This document shows positions 47,255-56,235 of a stretch of DNA of 64,000 nucleotides, in pieces. A program made the translations under genes and the position numbers. This DNA is from Littorina saxatilis (lineage: Eukaryota > Mollusca > Gastropoda > Littorinimorpha > Littorinidae): positions 68,723,498-68,787,497 of the forward strand of contig NC_090261.1 of NCBI RefSeq assembly GCF_037325665.1, written 5' to 3'. Position 1 is the first letter of the stretch, and every line of letters begins with the position of its first letter. The notes beneath the pieces were generated by a model, which was not told the origin of the DNA, ran no database searches, and saw only the letters and a list, made by a program, of their open reading frames with translations.

Positions 47255-50200
47255 ACAGACAGACCCAAACGCATAGCATTAACTTGCCCGTCCTTCGTGA
47301 CACTTTGGGGCTGTTGATAAATACTGTTTCGAAACTGTAAAAGTAAATCCGATTTTAAAAGCCATTAAACTGACTAAAGAAACGATTGTTTTTCACTTAG
47401 TGATATGGTTTTAGGCCATTGCTCTACGGAAGGCTTAATCTTTTCAGAACGTTCGTGGCCATACAATTACAAAAATGTGCATAAAATACATCTCTCCTTT
47501 TAGGATATAGCTCAAGAAAATCAAACAATTGTTTCACTCATCGGCCCAAAAGGTCCGTTTTTCTTTCGTAACTAGTGAAGTGATACTGACCCTTGCTTCC
47601 GAAGGCCATGGATTGTGGTCAGGGCGTCCTGGTAATTCACTTGTCCCTGGTCACCGAAAGAAAATATCAACATATCTTGTAAATTGCAAACTGCCCATTA
47701 GTGATTCACACACACTGTCTCTGTAATATTAGTGGACAGACAACAACAACAACAAAATTAATGAGATGAACGAAACTTATCTGGTAATGTTTTTCGATCT
47801 CCGGCAAGGCGGTGCCTTCACAAAAAGCAGAACGCAATGTTAATTGTTCATTTGCAAGGGGGATTTTTATGTTAAACTAATTTACATTCGGGATTTTTAT
47901 GTTAAACTCTAGAAATGCCACTCATTTTGTAAATATTATGACAACAGTACAATTTTATCTTGTGCTCATAAGAAAACAGATCTAAGCGATCAAATCATCA
48001 AGAAGACTTTTCCTTTTTTTCCTTTTTTTTTATTTTTAATTTTTTTTAAAGAAGACTTACCCTGCGCTGTTCAGTGAAGTGCCACTTGAGGGGAAGGCCC
48101 GGAGTGGCCCAGTTAAAATGGCGCTGAAGAAAGGCCCGGAACTTGCCGCCCGCAGCGTTGCTGTTATATGCTGTGTAGGATACGTCAGTTCCCAGGGGAA
48201 AAGAGCGCTTCTTCTGCAGGACCTTTCACACAGCATAATCGTACGTATGACGCACCGTTTGATCCTAACTGTACTGACAAGGTGACTCAAAAAAATGCAA
48301 CCCACAACAAGAAGGGCAAAGCCCATACGACTCACATGCTTGACCTTTACATGACCTTGACCTTCAGCTAAACCTAGCAATGACATCATACACTAAGAAC
48401 TGCTTTACACATTTTTCCTACCAAAATACATGTGACCTTGACCCAAGGTCAAGGTCATCCAAGGTCATGCAACACAAAGCTGTTAATTCAAGACATAGGA
48501 AGTACAATGGTGCTTATTGGCTCTTTCTACCATGAGATATGGTCACTTTTAGTGGTTCACTACCTTATTTTGGTCACATTTTTCATAGGGGTCAATGTGA
48601 CCTTGACCTTGATCATATGTGACCAAATGTGTCTCATGATGAAAACATAACATGTGCCCCACATAATTTTTAAGTTTGAAACAGTTATCTTCCATAGTTC
48701 AGGGTCAAGGTCACTTCAAAATATGTATACAATCCAACTTTGAAGAGCTCCTGTGACCTTGACCTTGAAGCAAGGTAAACCAAACTGGTATCAAAAGATG
48801 GGGCTTACTTTGCCCTATATATCATATATAGGTGAGGTATTAAATCTCAAAAACGTCAGAGAAAATGGGAAAAATGTGAAAAAAATGTGTTTTTTAGACA
48901 ACATTTATGGCCCCTGCGACCTTGACCTTGAAGCAAGGTCAAGATGCTATGTATGTATTTTGGGGCCTTGTCATCATACACCATCTTGCCAAATTTGGTC
49001 CTGATAGACTGAATAGTGTCCAAGAAATATCCAACGTTAAAGTTTTCCGGACGGACGGACGCTGGGACGGACGGACGGACGACTCGGGTGAGTACATAGA
49101 CTCACTTTTGCTTCGCATGTGAGTCAAAAATGCTAACAACTATTGGCCGAATTACTTCATTTTTGATGAACAGCTTATGCATGGCCCGTTCACAAAGTGT
49201 CAAGTTTGTAAGTGAAATGGTCTGACTTTTTTTGCGATTTCAAAACAATTTTTCACATTCGGGGATCAACAGAACCGTTATTCGCAATTTTGTGGGTTGC
49301 ATTTTTTCGGGCCACCCTGTATGTAGGATTTGTCCCCAATCACTCTACTTGAGTACAGCTAGTATCAAACGGCGCGTCATAGGTGCGCGTCTAAAACACT
49401 GGAACCCCTCAGTGCGACATCATTATGGACACCGTAAGCCCCCATTCTGTGTGCCATCTTAAATTTGCACCAGTATAGAAAACGCTGATTTAAGTTTGAT
49501 GATGATATATTTTAATTGAAGATATAGGAAACAAAAACAGGAGGATTTTTTTTTCTTGAAGAGGAGAGGGGAAAATAAATAACCAAAATTTCGTTCGTTA
49601 CGTGGAAACGTGTCCCAAATACTGTAGATATTTACACTTGGCCTGGGTCTTCATATTCAAAGCTATCTCGCTTGTAAAAATGGAAATACAACCTCTGGCA
49701 GATTTATTAATGCAACTCCATGAAACATTCTGCAACTCATCCCAAATACCCGACAACCTGTAATCTTCATCGTGGTGGATCTGGAAGAAAGAGCCCATGC
49801 AACTAAAGTCCCTGCATCCGAAATACTGAAACAATACACCAACTCTGGACATAACTCTGTCCGGGTCTATATGGATTGTGAAAGAGTGAATACTCTTGCT
49901 TTTAGTGAAGCAAACTTTCAACACGTGCTCCTTGTCCACGTGTTTTAGGCATACCTCTTGTTAATGACTGGTCTAAAATGTCACTTGGGAAAGTTTGACT
50001 CAGTCAAAGCAAGAGCATTCACTCTATCACAACCCATTCAAACCTGACTAGACTGAGTAATTTTCCGAACATCGTCTATCAAGGTAGCTTATGTGCATCA
50101 TTGCCTTCACCAAAAATACCAAGAGCGTGCGGTTTGTACACTTAATGAATCTCTTACATGGATTTCGACGTCTGCTCTCTTCACGTGGGATGCAGTCGTA

Positions 50201-51060
50201 ACACTGCAAAATAAAGCAATGGAAGACTGAATCACACTGTTCCCGTATAAACGATTGCAGTGACGCTATTTTACGAATAATATTAGTGAAACACTGGCTA
50301 AAGTAAATCATATCAGAACAGGCAACGACGGGAATGACAGACATACATCCAAACAGACATACAGACAGACATACAGATAGACAGACAGACAGACAGACGG
50401 ACAAACAGACTGACAGGCATGCAAACAGATAGACAGACTGATAGCCAGATTCCTCGTCATAATGTTTGTATTTGATCGTGGCAGACATACACAAACCCCA
50501 GGCAGACATAACGAGTACGGGAAACAGACTGTCGTGAGACTGTGAGAGACTAGCATATATACATGCAGGCAAACAGACAAATTAACAGATACACAGACAA
50601 CCAGAAAGACTAGAGAGATCAAATCAAATCAAATCAAATCAAAAAAAGGAGAGACAGAGACAGAGACAGACTGACAGACAGACAGACAGACAGAGACAAA
50701 GAGAGACAGACAGACAGACAAAAAGACAGAAAGACATATACACACATACTGGATGTGGATGTCGCTCTTTCGCGTTTGGTTGATGACGCTGTCGGAGATG
50801 TGACGCCAGTTGCTGACCGGTGAGATTTCTTTGAGCGACACGTCATCCACCACGAAGCTGACGGAGGGGTCCGGGCCTTGGTAGTAGATCCGCACCTCTT
50901 TCGTTGCTATGGTGACGGGGAATTAAATAAATCAATGATCATAGAAATAGTGAACGCTTAGAAATCGACCCTTTTCATTGGAGCTCACGGCGATGTGCAA
51001 TAACAAAACACTCACACACGCACACGCACACACACACGCACGCACGAACGCACGCACGCA

Positions 51061-51096
<36 letters not shown>

Positions 51097-53052
51097 ATGA
51101 CATCCGATTAATACAGTTAAATAAATCAACCATTCCAAAAATAAATATATATACTATGCGAAAGAGATGGGGAGCCGGAGGGGGGGGGGGGTGGGGTGGG
51201 GGGGGGGAGACCCCGCCGAGTTACAACATAAATATTGCGTGAAAGAAGGAGGAGATGGAACCAAAAATGTGGGGGGGGGGGGGGGGGGGCGAAAGAGTAG
51301 AAAAAGAAATTAAAAACTACAAGAGCAAAGATGTAATACGAGCTACATGTAGGGGGCTTGTAACATGACACAAAATTAGCTGAACATGTTTGAGGGTCAC
51401 CCCCAGGGGGTTGTTGTTACGTTTTGTCAGTGATACTCTTATTTTGTGCCGACATACGCTTTGGCGAAACTTTGGCTTCAGGTAGAATCATGGAGCGAAG
51501 GACGCAATAGCCATAATTACATCTTAACACGCACACACCTGGGTAGCGCGAATCGTGTTGCAGCTAGCTTTCCACTGGGAGGAAGCGAACCAAATTTCCC
51601 AGCAATGGGATAATAAATTAAAGTTAATGTAATGAAATGAAAAACTCACGTTTCTTGGGAACGTCGAAATTGCCTGTCAAGTGGACCCATCCATCAGACG
51701 TTTTGACACCGTTGTGTGAGCCAGCAACGAAGAAGTACTGACTGCCGTCTGTAACGTGGAACAACAAATGACTGAGTTATTGAGTGGCAGCCCACAAGAG
51801 AATTCGATTTCTGCTGTCCTTCGTGTTCTTCTCCTCGTATGCGATGATCCCCTGAAAGAGTTTGACTCTCTGGATTGAAATAGTTTAGTGTTATAAAAGG
51901 GAGATAAACGAGCGTAGATTTCTGTCTGTTGTGTCTCTGTTGTCAGTATGTTAGTATGTATGTCAGTATGTATCTGTGTGTACGTCAGCCTACATGTCTG
52001 TCCGTCTGTCCGTCTATTTGTCTATCTGTTCTCATGACTCTCAGCCAGTATGTCTATCCATGTTCATTCGTATCCGCCTGTCTGACTATTTCCCACCTGT
52101 GTAGGTGTACCCGATCTCGAGAAATACGTCCTGACCGGGTTGTCCAGGCTGGTCACTGAGCAGCTTGACCCAGCCACTGGCCGTGTACAGGTGACCGGGG
52201 GTCAGTTCGATGAACTGGGAGGGACCCTCGTACCAGTTATGTCTGTCGAGTTATCAAATATGAAATCGAATCGAATTGAATCGAATCGAATCGAATAAAA
52301 TAAAATAAAATAAAATAAAATAAAATAACATAAAATAAAATAACATAAAATCGAATCGTATCGTATAAAATAAAATAAAATAAAATAAAATTAAATTAAA
52401 TTAAATTAAATCAAATCAAATCAAATCAAATCAAATCAAATCGTATCGTATCGTATCGTATCGCATCGTATCGTATCGCATCGTATCGTATCGTATCGAA
52501 TCGAAGCAAATCAAAGCAAATCAAAGCAAATCAAAGCAACTTTAATATTTTGAACACGAGAAATTACAGTGGGGTGCATAATTAACGAACACAAAACTAA
52601 AACAGTGAATGCATGCATGGATTGATGCTTCAACAAAAAAAGGATCGGCAAGTATCCGCCTGAGAAAGAGAGAAACGGACAAAATTGTAACAGCTAAATT
52701 CTGAGACGTTTTATTTGTTGTACTTCATTTGACAATAGTCAATAGCTTTTTCTTTTGACATTGTACATTTGTATAACGCATGAAATAAGACGTACGATTA
52801 TATACTGTCAACAATATACAAAACAATGCCACAGAAAACTTAGGGTTGACACAAGTGTGGCCTCACAAACCTGCCGGTCACTTTGAGCGCGTGGTGTCCA
52901 GAATGTTTGTCAGTGGTCAAACTACACTGTATCTGCCAGCAACCCCAGTGGTCCATGGATTCGAACCCCCCATTTTTGACCAGTTCGTCTCCCAGGCTCT
53001 CCGAACTTTTGAAAACCAGAGCTAAGAGAAACAGTCGCACTGCTGGATCCAT
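37860..53052 (-). CDS. Secreted GH10 endo-1,4-beta-xylanase with N-terminal CBM4/9 module, 12 exons
   Basis: The coding exons, in transcript order, are 53052-52871, 52242-52097, 51748-51650, 50906-50750, 50203-50158, 48222-48061, 47646-47591, 46669-46532, 40213-40042, 39643-39533, 38596-38378 and 38078-37860. They sum to 1707 nt: 568 codons plus stop. Every junction is GT-AG and all phases agree. Residues 1-20 are a signal peptide (hydrophobic RLFLLALVF). Residues 21-170 form a beta-sandwich carbohydrate-binding module (LVKNGGFES, then FVVDDVSLKE). Residues 214-530 are the GH10 barrel: FNWATPG, RGHNLVW (His289), WDVNNEN with acid/base Glu338, GLGVQCHF, VTELD with nucleophile Glu440, and FWGFWDQAHW at 473-482. 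A small C-terminal domain follows. Known: GH10 enzymes cut internal beta-1,4 bonds of xylan with retention. Inferred: a gut enzyme for plant or algal cell walls. Intron 8 is 6.3 kb and mostly satellite. The gene looks intact; expression is not shown. Confidence 0.95.
38378..38596 (-). CDS. Xylanase exon 11 (nucleophile Glu)
   Basis: Acceptor CCTCAG|AAA, donor GCAG|GTACAC. Encodes KRLDVLAQAGLPIWVTELD with nucleophile Glu440, then FWGFWDQAHW and SLVQGDDMQ (424-496). Partial copies of its 5' half lie upstream in intron 10. Confidence 0.95.
38687..39010 (-). pseudogene. Three decayed tandem copies of xylanase exon 11 start plus flanking intron
   Basis: A unit of about 136 bp is repeated with the real exon as its last member: the motif CACCCAG or its variant falls at 38552 (real exon), 38687, 38824 and 38960. 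Each unit holds about 50 nt of exon 11, its acceptor region and about 85 nt of intron (AACACATGCAGAGC, CTTACAAGTGATTT). The copy nearest exon 10 keeps CCTCAG|AAACGT at 38995 and reads KRMDVLAQAAWVTELFQE, then TAG. The other two have lost the AG. Confidence 0.85.
39369..39432 (+). mobile_element. Retroposon family C, 64-bp copy with 13-bp target duplication
   Basis: The short piece holds only the family 3' end (GTCGCGATATAACCTTGAAT to CACCAAATAAAG plus an (AAAG)n tail). GACTTTAGTTCTC flanks it at 39356-39368 and 39433-39445, a perfect 13-bp repeat. It is severely 5'-truncated and lies in xylanase intron 10. Confidence 0.93.
39533..39643 (-). CDS. Xylanase exon 10
   Basis: Acceptor TTGCAG|GAT, donor TAAG|GTACGA. 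Encodes DYLKQAQHFKAANVG, LYGLGVQCHF and EPSLIK (387-423). Confidence 0.93.
40042..40213 (-). CDS. Xylanase exon 9 (acid/base Glu)
   Basis: Acceptor ACACAG|C, donor CGAAT|GTGAGT. Encodes LEHWDVNNENLHGTWYQD with acid/base Glu338, and VKLFLNEYGVVAGGHSTN (to residue 386). The usual GH10 NDYN reads NEYG here. Confidence 0.93.
40264..45160. repeat. 28-bp satellite array, about 175 copies, in xylanase intron 8
   Basis: Each unit contains ACGTTACATTTACTA and a linker GACAAAACAA or GACACAACAA. Two sites are dimorphic, A or C, seven bases apart (GACA-A/C and AACAA-A/C); all four combinations occur many times in no simple order. Rare variants include CATTTACTACAGAC, ACGTCAC, ATAAAACG and one 6-base insertion at about 42206. 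Each unit has a single CpG in ACGT. The array fills about 78 percent of the 6.3-kb intron. Short frames across it are not genes. Confidence 0.98.
45231..45560 (+). mobile_element. SINE S5, 3' part
   Basis: TAATAGGCCGTGAAAAGTAG, CTGGCCGATGTGAATGCGTG and CCATCTCACACGGCATA match the S5 SINE at 53423-53880. The end CGCGATATAAGCCTCATATT plus (GATT)n is a LINE-type tail. The tRNA head is missing. It lies in intron 8 beside the satellite. Confidence 0.75.
45800..45915 (+). repeat. Dispersed repeat fragment shared with 62240-62346
   Basis: CCCGAAGAAGGCAGTTATAT and CCTAACCTGGTTACTGGTGT occur in the same order as at 62262-62346. The CCCGAAGGAGGC start is reminiscent of Penelope-like element 3' regions; that assignment is a guess. 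Confidence 0.6.
46532..46669 (-). CDS. Xylanase exon 8
   Basis: Acceptor GTCCAG|T, donor GACT|GTGAGT. Encodes LKVRGHNLVW, with substrate-binding His289 and Trp293, through HIIDIMNVTHG (to residue 328). Confidence 0.92.
46695..47265. repeat. (CAGA)n and (CAGG)n microsatellite in xylanase intron 7
   Basis: Blocks of CAGACAGA alternate with CAGGCAGG and with CAGATAGCCAGATA variants; the block order itself repeats two to three times, suggesting a higher-order duplication of about 230 bp. Confidence 0.95.
47591..47646 (-). CDS. Xylanase exon 7 (56 nt)
   Basis: Acceptor GACCAG|G, donor AAGG|GTCAGT. Encodes GQVNYQDALTTIHGLRKQ (residues 265-282), barrel helix 1. Both phases fit the neighbouring exons exactly. 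Confidence 0.88.
48061..48222 (-). CDS. Xylanase exon 6
   Basis: Encodes VLQKKRSFPLG to HFNWATPGLPLKWHFTEQRR (residues 211-264), the first barrel strand. Two acceptors are possible: GAAAG|GTC at 48222, which keeps VLQ as in relatives, and CTGCAG|AAG at 48213, which would drop three residues in frame. Donor CAGG|GTAAGT. Confidence 0.85.
48279..49320. mobile_element. TIR element with a nested repeat, xylanase intron 5
   Basis: AAAAAATGCAACCCACAA at 48290-48308 is mirrored by TTGTGGGTTGCATTTTTT at 49290, giving an outer pair like those of mariner-type elements. Inside, GACTCACATGC at 48330 and GCATGTGAGTC at 49117 bound a second element of about 800 bp rich in CAAGGTCA and TGACCTTG motifs, ending in (GGAC)n. 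AAATGGTCTGACTTTTTTTG near 49215 recurs at 60481. No transposase ORF. Confidence 0.75.
49849..50062. mobile_element. MITE family D, copy 2, xylanase intron 5
   Basis: ATTGTGAAAGAGTGAATACT at the left is mirrored by GCATTCACTCTATCACAACC at the right, with CACGTGCTCCTTGTCCACGT inside. Copy 1 is at 23579-23831. Confidence 0.85.
50158..50203 (-). CDS. Xylanase exon 5 (46 nt)
   Basis: Acceptor TTGCAG|T, donor CCAT|GTAAGA. Encodes VTTASHVKRADVEIH (residues 196-210) with the split His195. The short exon fits the family alignment between module and barrel. Confidence 0.85.
50335..50740. repeat. (GACA)n and related microsatellites in xylanase intron 4
   Basis: CAGACAGACATA blocks at 50335-50445 and (ATCAA)n and GACAGACA blocks at 50615-50735. 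Confidence 0.9.
50750..50906 (-). CDS. Xylanase exon 4
   Basis: Acceptor CATAG|CA, donor ATCCA|GTATGT. Encodes TKEVRIYYQGPDPS, VVDDVSLKEI (end of the CBM) and the linker RKSDIHI, to residue 194. Confidence 0.9.
51010..51293. repeat. (CA)n and G-run tracts in xylanase intron 3
   Basis: CACG and CACA repeats (51010-51094) and two G-rich runs (51180-51207, 51271-51289). Confidence 0.92.
51500..51642 (+). mobile_element. SINE S4 3' end beside the exon 3 donor
   Basis: CCTGGGTAGCGCGAATCGTG and CACTGGGAGGAAGCG, then TTTCCCAGCAATGGG and an A-rich tail, match the S4 copy at 35305. The tail ends within about 10 bp of the GTGAGT donor of xylanase exon 3, antisense to the gene. Confidence 0.75.
51650..51748 (-). 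CDS. Xylanase exon 3
   Basis: Acceptor TTACAG|AC, donor AAAC|GTGAGT. Encodes DGSQYFFVAGSHNG to NFDVPKK (residues 110-142). A SINE tail reaches almost to the donor. Confidence 0.9.
52097..52242 (-). CDS. Xylanase exon 2
   Basis: Acceptor GACAG|A, donor ACAG|GTGGGA. Encodes the CBM strands HNWYEGPSQFIEL through FLEIGYTYT (residues 61-109). Confidence 0.9.
52258..52545. repeat. Layered pentanucleotide microsatellite in xylanase intron 1
   Basis: Successive blocks of related 5-mers: AATCG, AAAAT, AATTA, AATCA, then ATCGT, ending with ten-base CAAAGCAAAT units. Each block differs from the next by one base, so the array grew by mutation and re-expansion. Confidence 0.95.
52871..53052 (-). CDS. 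Xylanase exon 1
   Basis: Starts at ATG 53052-53050 and encodes residues 1-60 plus two bases. It contains the signal peptide and the first CBM strands. The donor is AG|GTTTGT. An upstream in-frame Met is not available before a stop. Confidence 0.92.
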
Positions 53053-53125
53053 GTCGACTTAGCTAGATGAATGGGTAAGCACAACAGCACTTTCAGAGAA
53101 TAAAGTGTGGCAAGATGTCCTCTTT

Positions 53126-53135
53126 TCTTATCAGT
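53126..53135 (-). promoter_or_regulatory. Extended GATA site upstream of the xylanase start
   Basis: On the minus strand the ten bases read ACTGATAAGA, 74-83 bp upstream of the xylanase ATG. This is the extended GATA motif known from C. elegans intestinal genes. Function here is inference; no TATA box is obvious nearby. Confidence 0.4.
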
Positions 53136-53422
53136 TACGAATTATTCGGACAGAAAACTTGATTGTACAGACAGAAGCTTACAGGAAAGAACAGGGGAAA
53201 TAAAATCAACGACCTCACAATAATGTGGGTCAAGAACGCATAAATAAATGTCGATTGAGGTTCATTTGCGTTGATCTGAGGTTGTGGTCCTTGTTCTGAC
53301 GTTTGAATAGATTTTAAATTAACATTATTAACCAGCGTTTAGTCATTCAGGATAGTACATTTAACATTTTAAGCGAAAAATAGAAAGAGGAAGAAGAAAA
53401 AGAAGAGAGATATGGGAGAGTG

Positions 53423-53880
53423 TCTGGGTGGCCGAGTGGTAAACGCACTTGCCTCGGAAGCGAGAGGTTGCGAGTTCGACCCTGGGTCAGGGCGTTAGCA
53501 ATTTTCTCCCCCCATTCCTAACCTAGGTGGTGGGTTCAAGTGCTAGTCTTTCGGATGAGACGAAAAACCGAGGTCCCGTGTACACTACATTGGGGTGTGC
53601 ACGTTAAAGATCCCACGATTGACAAAAGGGTCTTTCCTGGCAAAATTGTATAGACATATATAAAAATGTCCACCAAATACCCGTGTGACTTGGAATAATA
53701 GGCCGTGAAAAGTATATACTCGCCTAACACGCTTGAGATTTACTGGCCGATGTGAATGCGTGATATATTGTGTAAAAAATTCCATCTCACACGGCATATT
53801 GTAAACGCCATGAGCCTCCCCTCTGGGAGGGTATGTGCGTAGAAATACTCACTATAATAATAATAATAATAATGAGAGAG
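53423..53880 (+). mobile_element. tRNA-derived SINE S5
   Basis: The head is GGTGGCCGAGTGGTAAACGC plus B-box GAGTTCGACCC, of tRNA-Leu/Ser type. The body includes TCTTTCGGATGAGACGAAAA, CGAGGTCCCGTGTACA and GTGCACGTTAAAGATCCCAC, a conserved core seen in several mollusc SINEs, and the tail is (ATA)n. A possible 9-bp target duplication GGGAGAGTG lies at 53414 and 53884. It is about 370 bp upstream of the xylanase start. Confidence 0.85.
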
Positions 53881-54440
53881 GGAGGGAGAGTGGTGGTAGA
53901 GAGGGTTAATTGAACTTGGAGAATACATGGAATAACGAAGTTTTCTTGGTAGTTATTGAAGTGACATAAAATTGAACGGAAAAATTGTGAATATTAATGG
54001 ACACAGATTGCCGTTGCTATGGAAACAGCTGCCATATTGGATTTCTAGGAAACGGTTTTACAGCGACATCATACATCAGAAACGCATGATATTTGGCACA
54101 AAGATACACATGATTTCGATCTACAATCATATAGAACGATTTTTTTTTTACTAAAGACTACAGTTGAATTTATATTGATTTTTGTAATCAGGATTAATTA
54201 ATTTCTAACCGCATATTCATTAATCCTTATTTCAAAAATTGGCAAGTAACCCTTGCGTCAATCTGCAAAATCAAATTTCAGCAAAATAATCAGGCTTTAA
54301 GCAATGTCCCATTGTTGAGTGTGACGAAAACTCGTGGTGACGATTTTAAAACATGTTGGGTCATGCGGAGACTATCTGGGAACAATTGGGCTAATTCGGC
54401 ACGATTTTACAAGCATGGGCTCACTGTAAAAAGCCCCCCC

Positions 54441-55045
54441 TACGACATTTCTCCACAAAATGTCCCCACTGTCACAATTTCCCGCCAAATGTCCGCAACT
54501 GCGATAATTTCCCGCCAAATATTCCAACTGCGACAACTCCCCGCCAGATGTCCAAGCTACGATAATTCCCACCAAAATGTCCCCACTACGACATTTCCCC
54601 GCAAAATGGCCTCCACTGCGACAATTCCCCGCCAAACAGCCCATCTACGACGATTCGTCGCCAAATGTCCCCACTACGACAATTCCCCGCCCAGTGTTCC
54701 CCACTGCGACAATTCCCCGCCAAATGTCCCCACTACGACAATTCCCCGCACAGTGTCTCCCACTGCAACAATTCCCCGCCAAATCAGTGTCCCCACTACG
54801 CCAGACTCCCTGGAAAATGTCCCCACTGCAACAATTCCCCGCCAAACGATCCCACTACGACAATTCCCCGCCAAATGTCCCCATTACGCCAATTCTCCCT
54901 GGAAAATGTCCCCACTGCAACAATTCCCCGCCAAACGATCCCACTACGACAATTCCCCGCCAAATGTCCCCATTACGCCAATTCTCCCTGGAAAATGTCC
55001 CTACTACGACAATTCCCCGCCTAGTGTCCCCCACTGCGACTGTGG
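54441..55045. repeat. Minisatellite of about 29 bp, roughly 20 copies
   Basis: Units combine CCCCACTACGACAATTCCCC and GCCAAATGT, with lengths of 28-32 and several variants (ACTGCGAC, TCTCCCTGGAAAATGTC). Sub-blocks with TCTCCCTGG repeat as higher-order units near 54890 and 54975. It is open in several frames because the unit lacks stops. Not a gene. Confidence 0.93.
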
Positions 55046-55648
55046 GATTACTTCAAAGTGTGGTGCAACATGCCGTCCCGCTTGTTATACAATTATTAGT
55101 CCTCGTCGCTGTCCGCGCGTGCTATACGTCGGCGCGTGCTTGTTTACGTGACCTAGCCACCAGCTCCGGTCAGGCTGAGGTCAGTGCAGGTGTCGGTCGA
55201 CGCAACTTGCAGCGCTTTTGATTTCAGCCTCCGACGAACAACGATCGCTCGCGCAGGGAAATCTCAGTGTAGAGCCTTGCACAGTCACTTCTTTTGGTGT
55301 GCCCTCCATAGCACAGTTATGTTCACACTGTTGTTTAATTTGTTTGTTCTCCGTTTGTCGATCATATTTTTTTTGTATTATTTCGTTTTTGCACAGTCTT
55401 TGTTGGTTCATTGAAATGTTCGTAAACTCGCCGTTGACCACTGAACTTATTTGTAACCGTTGAAAAAAAATAAAATAAATAAAACAACATCTCGCCTGCC
55501 TGTTTAAGCTGGTCATCCTTTTCGATGAAAGTGACAGCGCTTTTGAAGTAAACACGTGGGACGAGCAACTCTCAGGGAACCAGAGCCTTACTTCACTTTA
55601 GTCACTACTTTCTACTTACTACTCACTAGCACGGTTAGTTAATTAAAA
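55046..55648. other. No recognised feature
   Basis: A GC-richer stretch (55060-55250) is followed by AT-rich sequence. Open frames are short and lack motifs. Confidence 0.45.
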
Positions 55649-56036
55649 TCTTCTTCTTCTTCTTCTTCTTCTGCGTTCGTGGGCTGAAACTCCCACGTAC
55701 ACTCGTGTTTTTTTGCACGAGTGGAATTTTACGTGCATGACCGTTTTTTACCCCGCCATTTAGGCAGCCATACGCCGTTTTCGGAGGAAGCATGCTGGAT
55801 ATTTTCGTGTTTCTATAACCCACCGAACTCTGACATGGATTACAGGATCTTTTTCGTGTGCACTTGGTCTTGTGTTTGCGTGTACACACGGGGGTGTTCG
55901 AACACCGAGGAGAGTCTGCACACAAAGTTGACTCTGAGAAATAAATCTCTCGCCGAACGTGGGGACGAACTCACGCTGACAGCGGCCAACTGGATACAAA
56001 TCCAGCGCGCTACCGACTGAGCTACATCCCCGCCCA
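55649..56036 (-). mobile_element. tRNA-derived SINE S1
   Basis: Same structure as 20453-20833: head at the right (GATGTAGCTCAGTCGGTAGC on the minus strand), one 34-bp segment (GGTGTTCGAACACC), (AAG)n tail at the left. Imperfect target repeats (GTTAGTTAA...) occur on both sides. Confidence 0.9.
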
Positions 56037-56235
56037 CGTTAGTTAAAATGACTCGATGCTGCTTGTCAGTAGGCAAGTCCGTGGTTACAAGTCTGGAAGC
56101 GTTATTATTTCTTCCTTTCTTTTTTTTCTGTCCTTTATTATTTTTTTTTTGGGGGGGGGGGGGTCCGGGGAGAAACCGGTTTTGTACGGGTACACTCTGC
56201 AGTACGGTCTTGCGTTGTTTGGGGGGTGAGGTGTT

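Noticed and set aside
46983-47303. Cys-Leu-Ser repeat protein from the CAGA microsatellite
   Set aside because: Pure tetranucleotide repeat in an intron of the xylanase; the frame is an artefact.
53423-53500. tRNA-Leu or tRNA-Ser gene
   Set aside because: It has the A and B boxes but no closed acceptor stem, and runs straight into a conserved SINE core.
54312-55221. Pro-Thr-Ile-Pro-Arg repeat protein of 214-279 residues
   Set aside because: Product of the stop-free minisatellite of about 29 bp; several frames are equally open.
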